Shown: positions 46,664 through 56,742, counted from the first letter of the stretch. The stretch is 64,000 nucleotides of DNA from Hordeum vulgare subsp. vulgare (GCF_904849725.1 NC_058523.1:111850189-111914188); one strand, 5' to 3'. Numbers and translations: made by a program. Notes: generated by a model not told the origin, from the letters alone.

Positions 46664-46668
46664 GCGTG
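46664..46668. repeat. right target-site duplication GCGTG of element C
   Basis: Matches 38074-38078. Confidence 0.88.
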
Positions 46669-47462
46669 CGATGACAACCACATAAATTTTGTGAGGGCTA
46701 CATATCTTCACCATGTGACACGTTACCATGGAGAATGCCTACATCATCTGAGTTGATCATAAGAGGTAATTACAAATGTACTTATCTTCCAGCTCCACAT
46801 GAGTATGATGAATGCATTGTCAATTGCAATGTACCCTCTGATGAGCTACCCATTACTTTGGTCACACCACCTATTTTAAAGGGCTATATTCATGATTTGA
46901 CTTTGCCATGTGATCAAATAACTACAATATCAACAATGTTGAGTGAACCCGTTGAATTAATTGTTGATGATAAAGAACCATGTGAATCAGAGAATAAATC
47001 AAATTTGCGTCAAATGTTTAAAAAAATAATTGTGTCAATGTTTAAACAGTTTTATATGACCTCTAATCTTGGTGATGATTCTACGTCAAATGACTTGTTG
47101 CATGTTTGTTTATTTAAGCATGTTGTAGCATGTAAATTTGAAACAGTGGAAGTGTATTCACCAATGTTAGGATGGTTTAGTGATGAACGTTGTCAATCTT
47201 TTGATATGAATAAGGATTTCACTTATATGTGCAAACTGAGTTGCAATATTTTCATGCCTTCTACTTCTTGTGATAATATTTTGGCTTTATATTTCATAAC
47301 ATATGAAAGTTACTCATGTACACATGTTTCATATGTGCAAAAAACAAGGAAAGTAAAAATGGATGACATATACATACACAACATGTATGCTTTGTCTCTT
47401 TTGTTGGTCATATTTTAGATTAAGCAACGCCGAGGACGACTTTGTTTTCAAGAAGGGGAGAA
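46669..47462 (+). pseudogene. C-terminal coding remnant of element A
   Basis: The frame reads in from GCGTG, hits a TGA, then is open from before ATG 46735 to 47418 (227 codons): LIIRGNYKCTYLPAPHEYDE, LKGYIHDLTLPCDQI and CKLSCNIFMPSTSC. It contains no RT, RNase H or integrase motif. It ends close to AAGAAGGGGAGAA (47450-47462), the purine tract before the LTR, as polyprotein ends do in many Triticeae Gypsy elements. I do not recognise a function. It may be a relic of a rearranged pol end in a non-autonomous family. Confidence 0.55.
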
Positions 47463-48495
47463 TGACAAGGACATGGCTACCTTGGATACAACCAAAAATA
47501 TTTCATATTTGTATATTTGTGAGGTGATTTCTTATAATAATTATGCAATATTTTATTTATGTTATCCGGAACAAAAATACTTCACCTATTTTTACTCCAT
47601 GACTAAATGCAGAATTGTCGAACGCTTGCACGAACCACATGTCAAGATAAAGGAAGAGGAAATGATTAAGTGTTGTTCAAGTAGTCCTCTCACATCAAAG
47701 TAAATTATTATGTGCTATTCAAGAAGTTCTCTCATGTCACTTTTAGGCCAATAGAAGATGAAGTCCAAGTCTCTCATGTTGTGGACTCAGATTCAGACTG
47801 CACAGACATATCTGTCTCAAAACGTCAAGAACTTTTTCATGCGAACTCCCAATAGGGTGATTCTTTTTTTGTTGGAAAGTAGATTTTATGTATGTTCCAG
47901 ACCAATTGGAATCACCTTAAAAATCGTTCGGAGCATGGAAATATTGACAAAACAATCTGATATTGCACCAAAATCAGAGTCAAACTACAAGTCCAAAGGT
48001 GTTGCATCACCTCCACTTGGGTCCATAGACCTTGTACGACCTAGGGTTACTTTTAGGCTGCCTTGGGATGTCCTCCCACCTCCTTGGCCGCAACCCCTTG
48101 CTCCTATATAAGTATATCAACCTTGTAATTTTTTGCTTGGGTTTTGTTTATATTACAAGTTCACCATAGCTGCAACTTCGCGTCCTTCGTTTGTGTTCTA
48201 CAACCAGACCAAGACGTCACAGAACCCCATTTTCATCAATAAAGTTTTCCTCTTATATTCACAATATCCAGATTGCAATTTTAGTTTCTTGCTTGTTCTT
48301 GGTTTGCGTGCAGGAAACAGACCGTCGTGGTCAGGTTGATCGTGTTTCAACATGGTCAATAACCTCTCGGAGTTGGGTTAGCGATTGCTAAGGCACGATG
48401 TCTTCGCACGTTCATAGTCGGATCGTCAACGTCTACTCCACCAAAAACGATAGGCACCATCTCATCGAAAGACACAGACAACTTCGCCTCTATCA
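47463..48495 (+). repeat. 3' LTR of element A
   Basis: The start at TGACAAGG (47463) is placed after the purine tract, so it is inferred. The end CTCTATCA at 48495 is firm by comparison with 16280. It includes CTCCTATATAAG near 48102-48113, the likely TATA, which is missing from the 5' LTR. The following TCCAA (48496-48500) should be its target duplication, with the partner outside the window. Confidence 0.72.
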
Positions 48496-50430
48496 TCCAA
48501 CCTAAATGTAGGGCAGATATAAAAATGTCCGACCGTGTTTGGACGCGCGTGTCCTATTGGACCCGACAGACCTACCCCATCACAAATAGCATCAAATCCA
48601 TCCCTCGACTTACCAGATTGTTTTGATCTCTCCTTTCTTCTATATACTCCGCATCGAACGTCTCGCAGCTCCACCGCCATCCTTTCTCCATAGCCGTTTC
48701 GAGCCTCGATGTCACCATCACCAACACATCAGTCTACTCTCCTGTGCTTGTCGTCGCGGATATCGTCGATGGCCCGACGTCACCGCGGTACGTCAGAGAA
48801 CTATCAGACTGGCCCTTGCGGTCTATGTGTTCGACACATTGCCCGACCCACTTTATGTGTGTGATTTATTCGTGCGGAAAACGATGGATTCCGATGCTTC
48901 GTCGGACGAGGAGTATGGAACGGTGGAGTTTGATAAAAATAACTGCATATGAGTTATTTGATTCTATGAATTCGGTCAAATAAGTGGACATGATCATGCT
49001 CATGAGCATGTAATAGGAAATGGACCACTTGGTGGAGCATATTCTCAGTTTTAAGGGCTTAGTCAAAGGGAGAAAAGTGATCAATTGGGATAGCGTCTCC
49101 GAAGCACGACTATTGCATAAGGACTACTTTGCTCCGGATCCAACTTTCTAGGATAATCCACGGCTTCATCACCATTTTGTATGTGCAAACCATTGTTTTG
49201 CGTGTTGTAGAGTGAGTGGAGGTACACGATGATTACTCCAAACTCACAAGGGAATACGACCAACTTTCTTTCTCTGCTAAGAAGAAATGGACGACTGTTG
49301 TGAGAATGCTTGCACTTGGCACCGCCACTGATGCCGTTGGTGAGCTGGTCTGGATTGGAGATAGCATATGCCTGAATACTATTGTCCAGTTTGCCCATGT
49401 CTTCACGTGTTTGGAGTGGAGTATATGAGAGAACCAAATGTGCAGGGCACATAAATATTGTTGACTACTGAAGAGGTCAGAGGGTTTTCAACTTTTCATG
49501 AATGCTCAGTTCAATTGATTGTATGCATTTTAAATGGAAGAACTGACCCAAAGGTGCGGGAAAGTATCAAAGTTACACTAAAAAGGTCATCATCATACTA
49601 TAAGCAGTGGCATCACATGACTTATGGATTTGCCATTCTTTTTTTGCATTGTTGGGTTCTCACAACCACATCAACATGCTTCAACGATCTTCGTCGACGG
49701 ACTACAACCTGTGATAATATCTTGTCGATGCAATTATCCACAGTAGGCGTCTTTTGTGAAGACCATATCCAAACGACAAGACAATAAATCCGAACCACAA
49801 GGCAACAAACAAAGTCACTTTGCAACAATGCAAGAAGTAGTTAAGAAGGATGTGGAGAGGGCATTCAGAGTGTTTCAAACTTGTTACGGAATTGTTTGTG
49901 AAGTTACGATAATGTGGAAATCAGGAACTTTATGACAACTAATGATATGTTGTGTTATTTTGCATAATGTGATTATCGAGGATGAGGGTGATAGTGTAGT
50001 TTAAAGCAATGATTTGGAGCGCATGAAAAACAAGTTCAAATCCCGAAAGATTACGATGTAAATCAGCTTATAAACTTTCTATAGATGCATCATAATCTTC
50101 AAAATCATTAGATGCATGCGGCTAATCAGTGATCTTGTAAAGCATTTGTGGACACACAATGAAAAACAAAAAAACTAATGTTTGAATTGTGCATGTAAAA
50201 TAAATTTTATGAAAGAAGTATGTATTTTCAATATCAACATTTGTTGTCTATGTGCGACATCGACGTGTATGATAAACGTGCATGAATTTACATGTATTTA
50301 AGAATCAAATTTAAGGTATGAGGCTGCCGAACACAACATATGAGGGATGGTGTGATAGCGTTTATGGACATAACTGTACACGTCCACGGTGGTATGTTGG
50401 GCCGGGTTTGCAAGTCCGACTGTAGATAGT
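48496..50430 (+). mobile_element. decayed PIF/Harbinger DNA transposon
   Basis: The segment carries a PIF-type transposase relic (below), preceded by about 380 bp with tracts such as GTCCGACCGTGTTTGGACGC that resemble the subterminal sequence of grass Harbinger elements. Element A inserted near its left end, so the left terminal repeat is probably outside the window. The right end is uncertain (about 50430) and I could not match a terminal repeat. Confidence 0.6.
48883..50165 (+). pseudogene. PIF/Harbinger transposase pseudogene
   Basis: Fragments in several frames follow the grass PIF transposase in order: MDSDASSDEEY at 48883; an acidic/His-rich N-terminus; KKKWTTVVRMLALGTATDAVGE near 49281-49346; ICLNTIVQF at about 49366; an insertion-site-like FSTFHECSVQ region; the catalytic-core segments SHDLWICHSFF near 49614 and HINMLQRSS near 49668 (in place of the usual NDINVLQRS); and NKVTLQQCKK near 49812. 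A tail like QNDLVEHLWTH is at about 50125-50160. At least eight stops or frameshifts are present, so it is dead. The PIF transposase is a DDE endonuclease that moves elements with 3-bp TWA targets. Confidence 0.75.
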
Positions 50431-50947
50431 CGCCATTAGTCATGGAGTGTACTCTATGCATTATATCCTTTTGATGTGGGGAGAGAAAGGCCGGAATAAA
50501 TGTGTGCAAAGATTGTTGTTGGGTGAGACGTCCCATGGATTCATCCCTACAGTGCACCACTCCATACGATCCACGTACGCGGCCATCCCTACAGTGCACC
50601 ACTCCATACGATCCACGTACGCGGCCACTACGGCTCACATTACAACATGTTTCTTCTTTTCTTCTGCGGGGAATCTTTGGTTACAGGTTATCGCAGGCCA
50701 TGCGGTAAGCAATGGGATAGTTATATAGCCAGCCTATGGATATTCTCCACAACGAACTGTTGTTGGCTTGTTGTGATCTTGTAGCGAACCCTAACGGGTA
50801 ATGTATATCCTTGTGCGGTGTTCCCCGGTATTCTCCTAGAATAATTTTAGATCTTGGTTTTGTTGTCATGACTCGGGCGACAAAGTCCAAGCGAGAGACG
50901 GCATAACTAATGATTTACTTTAGGAGATGTATAATGTATAATCTTTA
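50166..50947. other. intergenic sequence with a 42-bp tandem duplication
   Basis: No credible gene. It contains the 42-bp duplication (50543-50626) and ordinary AT-balanced sequence. Small ORFs across 50288-50890 have no recognisable features. Confidence 0.6.
50543..50626. repeat. perfect 42-bp tandem duplication
   Basis: ATCCCTACAGTGCACCACTC through ACGTACGCGGCC occurs twice back to back (50543-50584 and 50585-50626) with no mismatch, so the duplication is recent or homogenised. It contains ACGTACG and GTGCAC palindromes. Confidence 0.95.
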
Positions 50948-52597
50948 TCTTTACCTAATAATAAAGAGGCTATCGCTTTCGTCGGAAAACCCATCGAGGT
51001 AATTTTACAAAAAAATCCTTACTATTTATGACGTTAAACTCGTAGTATATATTAAATATTTTTTTAAATACTCATATCTTTTAAACCGTAACTTCAAATT
51101 TAACATATTATACATGGAATTTGATTAGAAAAATATGTAAAATTTAAATATGATATTATTTTATCTGTTAAACGTTTAATAAAAATACTATCTAATGTGC
51201 AATCTTAATAAATAAGTCATTATTCGTCTTTCTTTCATACCGGTACTCATCCGGGTTGGGGATGAACACATCAACAAAATCAGGATTAGAGATGAAACTG
51301 AAGGTCACTTGACTGATTCTTTGTACGTATTAAATCTACATGCAAGCCGTGTTAAAATAGAAGACCCGTGAAATTTTGAACTGCATTTTTATAGGATAAG
51401 ACCATCTTTATTTGTATCGTAACTATAAATTCTCAAATTATAGACATTTTTTATAAATTAAGAGCGTGTGTCGTGTGGTATTTTTTTCTCCCGTTGTAAC
51501 GCATGGGCCCTTTTGATAAAAAGCCCCTTAATTTTTGTTATTCAACTCTTGCTCCATCATTTATCTGCAACGCAAAAAAAACGATTCGCTGCAAAAATTA
51601 TACCCGTATGCATCGCCTCCTTCCGTTGACCCTGGGCCACCCTGGCCTGTGCCCAGGCCGCCGCCACACCACTCGCCGCCGCGGCCGACCTCAACCGCCA
51701 CCCCTGTCGATCTCAACCCACCCGCCTCCGCGGCCGTACCTCACCCCGCTCACTGCCCCCGTTGCGGCGCTCGAGAGCATCGCGTCGATCCTGGTCCACC
51801 CTGGCCTGTGCCCATGCCGTTGCCACACCACTCGCCGCCGCGGCCGACCTCAACCATCACTGTTTTCGATCTCAACCCACCCGTCTCCACGGTCGTACCT
51901 CTGCCCGCTTGCTGCCCCCGTTTCGGCGCTCGAGCACAGCTTCTGGATCAAATCAACGCAACAGCTACAATGACTTGGGATGATGCGTCTGCTCGATGCA
52001 GAACGGCGGTAGCGCGGCGGAGCGAAGTACTTGCAGGTGGAGGCGGGCCTCCATGGCTCACACGGGGAACTCCGAGGTTATGGCGCGGCAACGGCGACTC
52101 CTTATGGGCAGATAGAGGCGCCTAACCCTTGCTCCCCTCATCGTATCCCCTCCTCCGGCAGGAACTCATCATCTGGTGAGATCCCCTCCCCATGCCTCCA
52201 ACTGTGTGCCAAGCACCGGCAAGAAATTTTATTTTGTGGGGATTTGTTTACTAATGAATGAATGTATTGAATGTAAGATTATATTGTTGTAGAGACAGAG
52301 AATGGAACACCACCTTCAGTTTGTTATCTGATCCCACATTCTCTACCCCACGAGTGAAATAAAATAACAGTACATTGATCAATTCACGTAGCCTCTTTGT
52401 TTTGCTTTGCTTGTCCCGCTTAATTTCTCATCATGGTGGAATTAACAATGGAGGGGTTGATTTCTCAACAAAATAGGATAGGACTGACTACATTAGTTAG
52501 TTAGCTTATTATTTTAATAAATCAAAATGATTTTAAAAAGATTAAAAGTGTGTGGTATTTTTTTTCTCCCGTTGCAACGCACGGGCCCTTTTGCTAA
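50948..52597 (+). mobile_element. composite Helitron with an internal old 3' end
   Basis: The 5' end TCTTTACCTAATAATAAAG starts after A (50947). The 3' end is the hairpin CCCGTTGCAACGCACGGG, then CCCTTTTG and CTAA (52594-52597), followed by T. This fits Helitron rules: 5' TC, 3' hairpin then CTRR, inserted between A and T. Inside, at about 51493-51515, lies a decayed 3' end (CCCGTTGTAACGCATGGG then CCCTTTTGATA) that would close a ~565-bp element like the one at 52598-53168. The extra ~1.05 kb (51516-52560) is GC-rich non-Helitron sequence. No Rep/helicase is coded, so it is non-autonomous. Confidence 0.75.
51629..51933. repeat. ~158-bp direct duplication in the captured GC-rich segment
   Basis: The segment from CCACCCTGGCCTGTGCCCA through CACCACTCGCCGCCGCGGCC to GGCGCTCGAG occurs at about 51629-51774 and 51787-51933 with roughly 85% identity by eye. 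Both copies stay open in one frame with Pro/Ala/His-rich translation, but I recognise no protein. Confidence 0.85.
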
Positions 52598-53168
52598 TCT
52601 TTACCTAATAATAAAGAGGCTATCGCTTCCGTCAGAAAACCCACCGAGGTGATATTACAAAAAAACCCTTACTGTTTATGACATTAAACTCATAGTATAT
52701 ATTAAATATTTTTTTAAATACTCATATCTTTTAAACCGTAACTCCAAATTTAACATATTATACATGGAATTTGATTAAAAAAATATGTAGAATTTAAATA
52801 TGATATTAATTTATCTGTTAAACATTTAATAAAAATACTATCTAGGGTGCAATCTTAATAAATAAGTCATTATTCGTCTTTCTTTCATACCGGTACTCAT
52901 CCGGGTTGGGGATGAACACGTCAACAAAATCAGGATTAGAGATGAAACTGAAGGTCACTTGACTGATTCTTTGTACGTATTAAATCTACATGCAAGCCGT
53001 GTTAAAATAGAAGACCTGTGAAATTTTGAACTGCATTTTTGTAGGATAAGACCATCTTTATTTGTATCGTAACTATAAATTCTCAAATTATAGACATTTT
53101 TTATAAATTAAGAGCGTGTGTTGTGTGGTATTTCTTTCTCCGTTACAACGCATGGGCCCTTTTGCTAG
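52598..53168 (+). mobile_element. small non-autonomous Helitron
   Basis: 571 bp from TCTTTACCTAATAATAAAG (after A) to CTAG (53165-53168, before T), with the terminal stem remnant CCGTTACAACGCATGGG. It is highly similar to 50948-51515, and has no coding capacity. It abuts the previous Helitron exactly, suggesting insertion at the CTAA/T terminus. Confidence 0.78.
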
Positions 53169-53403
53169 TGGTTGATAAAATAGTTTTATTTAAAACTTAT
53201 TTGTAATGTGGAGTTGATAAAAATCATGCCTATAATGGGTTATTTTTTTATCTATTTTTAAAAACTAGCTATTTCTAAAAACATGATGAGACATATTATG
53301 TTAAATGATTATCTTTTAAATAAAAAACAAACATTTTTTAGAATTTATTTCTTTTTCATCTCAGCATTTATCTTACATAGTATCATTGTACATGTCCTTA
53401 TAA

Positions 53404-54773
53404 GAGCAACTCTAGCAGACCCCACATCCCGCCCCGATCCGGAAAATAACCGTCAAAATATGGGTCGGGGCGGAAAAACTTGCCCGATCAGACCAAGCAT
53501 CCCGCCCCGGCCCGCAAAAAAATTTGGGAGGCGCGGCAAAATCTCGGCCCCAACCCGCGTATTCGTGGGTTTCCCCCTCGTTGTTGCGGTGCCCTGCATA
53601 TAAACGGAAGCGGTTGGTGGGGGGACATTTCAGCCTGTGCTTTCCCTCACCAACCACCTCCCCTCTCCCCCCCTCGCGCCGCCGCCACCCCGCCGCCCAA
53701 GATTCCGGCGAAAGCAGCCGGCAGGAGCTCGCCGAAAGGCCGCCACACGCACGAGGCCTCTCCTCCGGCTCCCTGCGCCGGCGGGTCGCCGGATTTGTGG
53801 ATTTGCAGACCTTCATCGCGAGGCCACCGGTGGCTGCGCCAAGCGATGGAGTGGTCGGGGAGCATCTCCCGCAGCCCCGGCAAGGACGCATCTCCACATG
53901 CAGGGACGGGTTCGTCCTCCCGGCGCCGCCGACAATTTGCGGGCATGGATTCGTCCGGCCGTCCACCGGGCTCTGTGGCTCGCCGTTGCCTCTCATACAG
54001 TGCGGCGACTGCATGCAGGCAGTGCTACGGCTTACTTCGGAGTGCCGAAGCACCCCGGATGGGTGTTCTTCAAATGCGAAAACGACGGGGTACGTGCACT
54101 TGCGGTAGCTCATTTTGATATCTCATTCTTTGGTTCAATTGCGGATCCTCATTCCGAACATGGTCATTCTTTTGTGTATGAAGATGGATGCTCATTTTGG
54201 TTTTGGGAAGGCGAATACATTGATTTATTGATAGAAAGAAAGTTAATAGATGTCGATGCACTCCTTAGTAGAATAAAAAACAATGATGCGGCTGCATGTG
54301 CAACGTCTATTTTTTCGAACCAAAGACATAAAATGAAGAATGCAAGATCAAGAATCCGCATATCAACAATGAGTGCATGGAGAAGATATTGGTTCAACTA
54401 GTTGGAGCAGTTATGAAAGTTGAAAATCTTCTAAAATGCATACTTGCGGTTCTTGTTTTCTTTGGTCTTGCTATTCTAGCAAAGATGTGGTGATGTCTTA
54501 TGTATTCAATGTTGTTGAAAAAGCAAAGAAATACATTATGTTGGATCAAATTAAGGTGCAAATTTAGATTTTCCGGGCCGGGAGAAGCTGCGCCAGATCA
54601 GACCCCGCAAAGCCGACCCGTACAAAAACATATTTCGCGAATATGCTTTTTTACGGATCCGTTGTGCGGGGTCTGCATCCGCGGCCGTGCGCGCCGGCCC
54701 GCAAAGGCGTTTTTCCACGAACTGCAAACACGTTTTGCGGGCCGGACGGATGTGGGGTCTGCTAGAGTTGCTC
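53404..54773 (+). mobile_element. Harbinger-type element carrying a GRF zinc-finger gene
   Basis: The terminal inverted repeat GAGCAACTCTAGCAGACCCC at 53404 is matched by GGGGTCTGCTAGAGTTGCTC ending at 54773 (over 25 bp including ACATCC). The flanking TAA (53401-53403 and 54774-54776) is the 3-bp target duplication expected for PIF/Harbinger. The subterminal ~100 bp on each side is GC-rich (GGCCCGC, CCGGCCCG) and partly inverted. It has no transposase. The centre holds a spliced zinc-finger gene relic. It is 1370 bp long. Confidence 0.88.
53945..54401 (+). pseudogene. GRF-type zinc-finger protein gene relic inside the Harbinger element
   Basis: ATG at 53945 (MDSSGRPPGS) fits the usual start. 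After small frameshifts the pieces are PLIQCGDCMQAVLRLTS and HPGWVFFKCENDG. After an intron (donor near 54090, GTACGT; acceptor near 54183) come CSFWFWEGEYIDLLIERKL and IDVDALLSRIKNN. This is the plant GRF zinc-finger pattern: a Cys pair, then HPGW..F.KC, then GC.F.FWE. The frameshifts near 53975 and 54045 disrupt the finger, and a stop follows at 54399-54401. GRF fingers bind nucleic acids in other proteins. I infer capture of a host gene (transduplication) followed by decay. Confidence 0.72.
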
Positions 54774-54776
54774 TAA

Positions 54777-55426
54777 GCTCTTCCACGGTTTATAGTAGGG
54801 GAAAATATCTGATGCTACCATGTAAGCTTCATGTGTAAGTGCTAGGGATGTTTGTGAAAGGGTTAGTTCACTAACCACAAGATATTTTATACACCTAATT
54901 ATTGTTAGCTTGTTGTAATCTCGTAACTAACCTTGTAGTCATTATCAGTGCATGTCATTCCCCAACATTTTCCATTGTTTAAACTTTTTCTCATAAATAA
55001 CCATCAAGCTGTTTTTGTGCGAAGTTTATGTATCACTACCCTTCTTAGGTTACCAAGTAGTTAGCATTTTAAGTATAGTGTACATCAAATTTGGTATGAA
55101 ATGAGAGGAACCGAATTTAGTCATGCGAATAAACAAAAACTTAGATATGGACATGAAATAAATTAATCTGTTTCAGGAATGGATGCTCGATAATTATAAG
55201 ATGAAGCTGTTAAAACGGTTATCACATAATGATGAGTACGGAGAATAGTATAAACTGGAGGGGCTAAAAAAAAGAATTGATGTATATAGAACCAAACATT
55301 GATGGGGTATTCACGGAAAAAAAAGCGAGAAGATTATTATGGGTAAAATCCCTAGTTGACACGAAATGTAAATTATTCCCCCTTCTGTCAATAAGGAAAT
55401 GAAAAAAAGAGTCAATGTAAGCGAAA
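54777..55426. other. intergenic AT-rich sequence, no gene seen
   Basis: 650 bp without credible coding frames or recognised repeats. Confidence 0.6.
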
Positions 55427-55817
55427 GTGCATTTATGCTCCCGAGCTCATTTGAGCTCGGGTGAACAGTAAAATCAAAAATAAATCTAAAAATGTTCAAA
55501 AAATTCTGAAATTTTTTTGAGACCAACTTTGACAAAATTTCTAAATGCATGCAAAAATTTAGCATGAACTAACATTTTTACAAGGCGTGGAAAAATAAAC
55601 AAAATAGACACTCTGAAAGCGCATTTTCAGAGTGTCTATTTTGTTTATTTTTCCACGCCTTGTAAAAATGTTAGTTCATGTCAAATTTTTACATGCACTT
55701 AAAACTTTTGTCAAAGTTGGTCTCAAAAAAATTTCAGAATTTTTTAAACATTTTTTAAATTTTTTCTGGTTTTACTGTTCACCCGAGCTCAAATGAGCTC
55801 GGGAGCAGATACTCCAC
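55427..55817. mobile_element. foldback MITE with ~190-bp inverted arms
   Basis: The left arm (55427-55618) and right arm (55624-55817) are near-perfect inverted copies separated by a loop of a few bases. The centre reads GACACTCTGAAA, short loop, TTTTCAGAGTGTC. The arms begin with TGCTCCCGAGCTCATTTGAG, which itself contains a 9-bp palindromic hairpin (CCGAGCTCA / TGAGCTCGG). It has no coding capacity. I could not confirm a target duplication, so the superfamily (possibly Mutator) is open. A transcript through it would form a long hairpin suited to small RNA production. Confidence 0.88.
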
Positions 55818-56129
55818 GTCCCAAGGTAAGTAATGTTTTAAATACAACTACCAAGTCTTCCATCGGAGTAACAAAATAGGTTATATATTTATATTTTTGG
55901 TGGAATATAGCACATGTTTTTGCTAGTTAAAGCGAAAACGTAAAGACACATGCCCAACTTACATTTTTTTTATAAACCCTGGTTTAATCTAAAAGAATGC
56001 TTATAAACCTTGGGTGATCGAAAAAAATGCTTATAAACCGTGATAGAGAGGTATACTTTTTTATTAACTAGTAAAAATGCCCGTGCGTTGCAACGGACTA
56101 TAAATTTAATAGAGTTTTATAAATTTATC

Positions 56130-56585
56130 GTCCGCCTGACGTGCTTCCGGTAGAACTCTACGGTCCGCCTGCGCCTGCGGCTCTTCCTGACCCGTCGTCG
56201 TCGCCGCCGCCAGCGGCACATGCTCTTGGACTCGAACAGGCTCGTCCGCGCCTGCGCCGTCGCGTTCTGCACCACCCGCAGCGCCGTCAGCCGCACCCAA
56301 GCATGCTGCTGCTTGCACATGAAGGACGCCAGCGTCAGCGCCTCCCGGTCGTCCGATGAACACCACCACCACCGACGCTCCTTGTTGTGCCGTGCTCTGA
56401 ATCTGATCTGGACGCTGATGCTGCTGCTTGCCGAGGCCGCGGCCCACCATGATCCCCACCGAGCACGGCCCAAGCTGCAGCATCTTCTGGTTCACCAGCC
56501 GGAACCCCGAAGTGGTCGTCGTCCATGTTGCCGTCCAGGCACTGCGTCTTGTGGAACGGCAGCAGGCCAGATCAGCGCCGCTAGG
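56130..56585 (-). pseudogene. captured fragment of a CHX-type cation/H+ antiporter (C-terminal domain)
   Basis: On the minus strand from about 56585: LLPFHKTQCLDGNM, then after a frameshift FRLVNQKMLQLGPCSVGIMV then GRGLG, and then SVVVVFIG, with DDREALTLASFMCKQQHAWV then RLTALRV in another frame. This order (LPFHK, VN..VL..APCSVGILVDRG, VVFFGG.DDREAL, RLT.VR) is that of the cytosolic C-terminal domain of plant CHX antiporters, where 'APCSVGILVDRG' is a hallmark. Only about 150 codons are present, with at least two frameshifts, no membrane segments and no start. It is therefore a fragment picked up by the Helitron. It could at most produce antisense RNA. Confidence 0.75.
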
Positions 56586-56672
56586 GCATTTCTTTAACCT
56601 ATGATTAATATTTGTGCAAAGTTTATTAAAATAAAGGCAAAAGAGAAAAAAAATAATAATAAGGGTTTTTAG

Positions 56673-56742
56673 CCATGATAGGGATTGAACCTGGGTCTCA
56701 AGGTTGGGACACCATGCACCTGACCGGTTCAGCTAGCCTTGT
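56673..56742 (-). other. tRNA-like sequence (possible tRNA relic)
   Basis: On the minus strand GGCTAGCTGAACCGGTCAGG resembles an A box and GGTTCAATCCC matches the B-box consensus, spaced about 30 bases apart as in tRNA genes or tRNA-derived SINEs. I could not draw a convincing cloverleaf or anticodon. Confidence 0.35.

Larger units (their letters stand above)
15888..48495 (+). mobile_element. element A: Gypsy-like LTR retrotransposon hosting all nested insertions
   Basis: Matching LTR ends lie at 15883-16280 and 47463-48495, with a TGGTATCAGAT primer-binding site after the first and a purine-rich tract before the second. Removing elements B and C joins 18233 to 38008 and 38078 to 46669. The gag frame then reads across the first junction, from CGACGTGTTGC into CCATGAGAAG. 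Without insertions the visible part is about 4.3 kb. No RT or integrase is visible, so it was probably non-autonomous already. I do not assign a family name. Confidence 0.8.

Noticed and set aside
17668..47418. Element A as an autonomous Gypsy element split by insertions
   Set aside because: After removing B and C the coding pieces contain no RT, RNase H or integrase motif.
51503..52125. GC-rich ORFs of 156-196 codons as a host gene
   Set aside because: They lie inside a composite Helitron, contain a duplicated low-complexity Pro/Ala/His translation in several frames, and have no recognisable domain.
55427..55817. MIR gene
   Set aside because: The arms are too long and uniform for a plant miRNA precursor, and the whole unit has the form of a foldback MITE.
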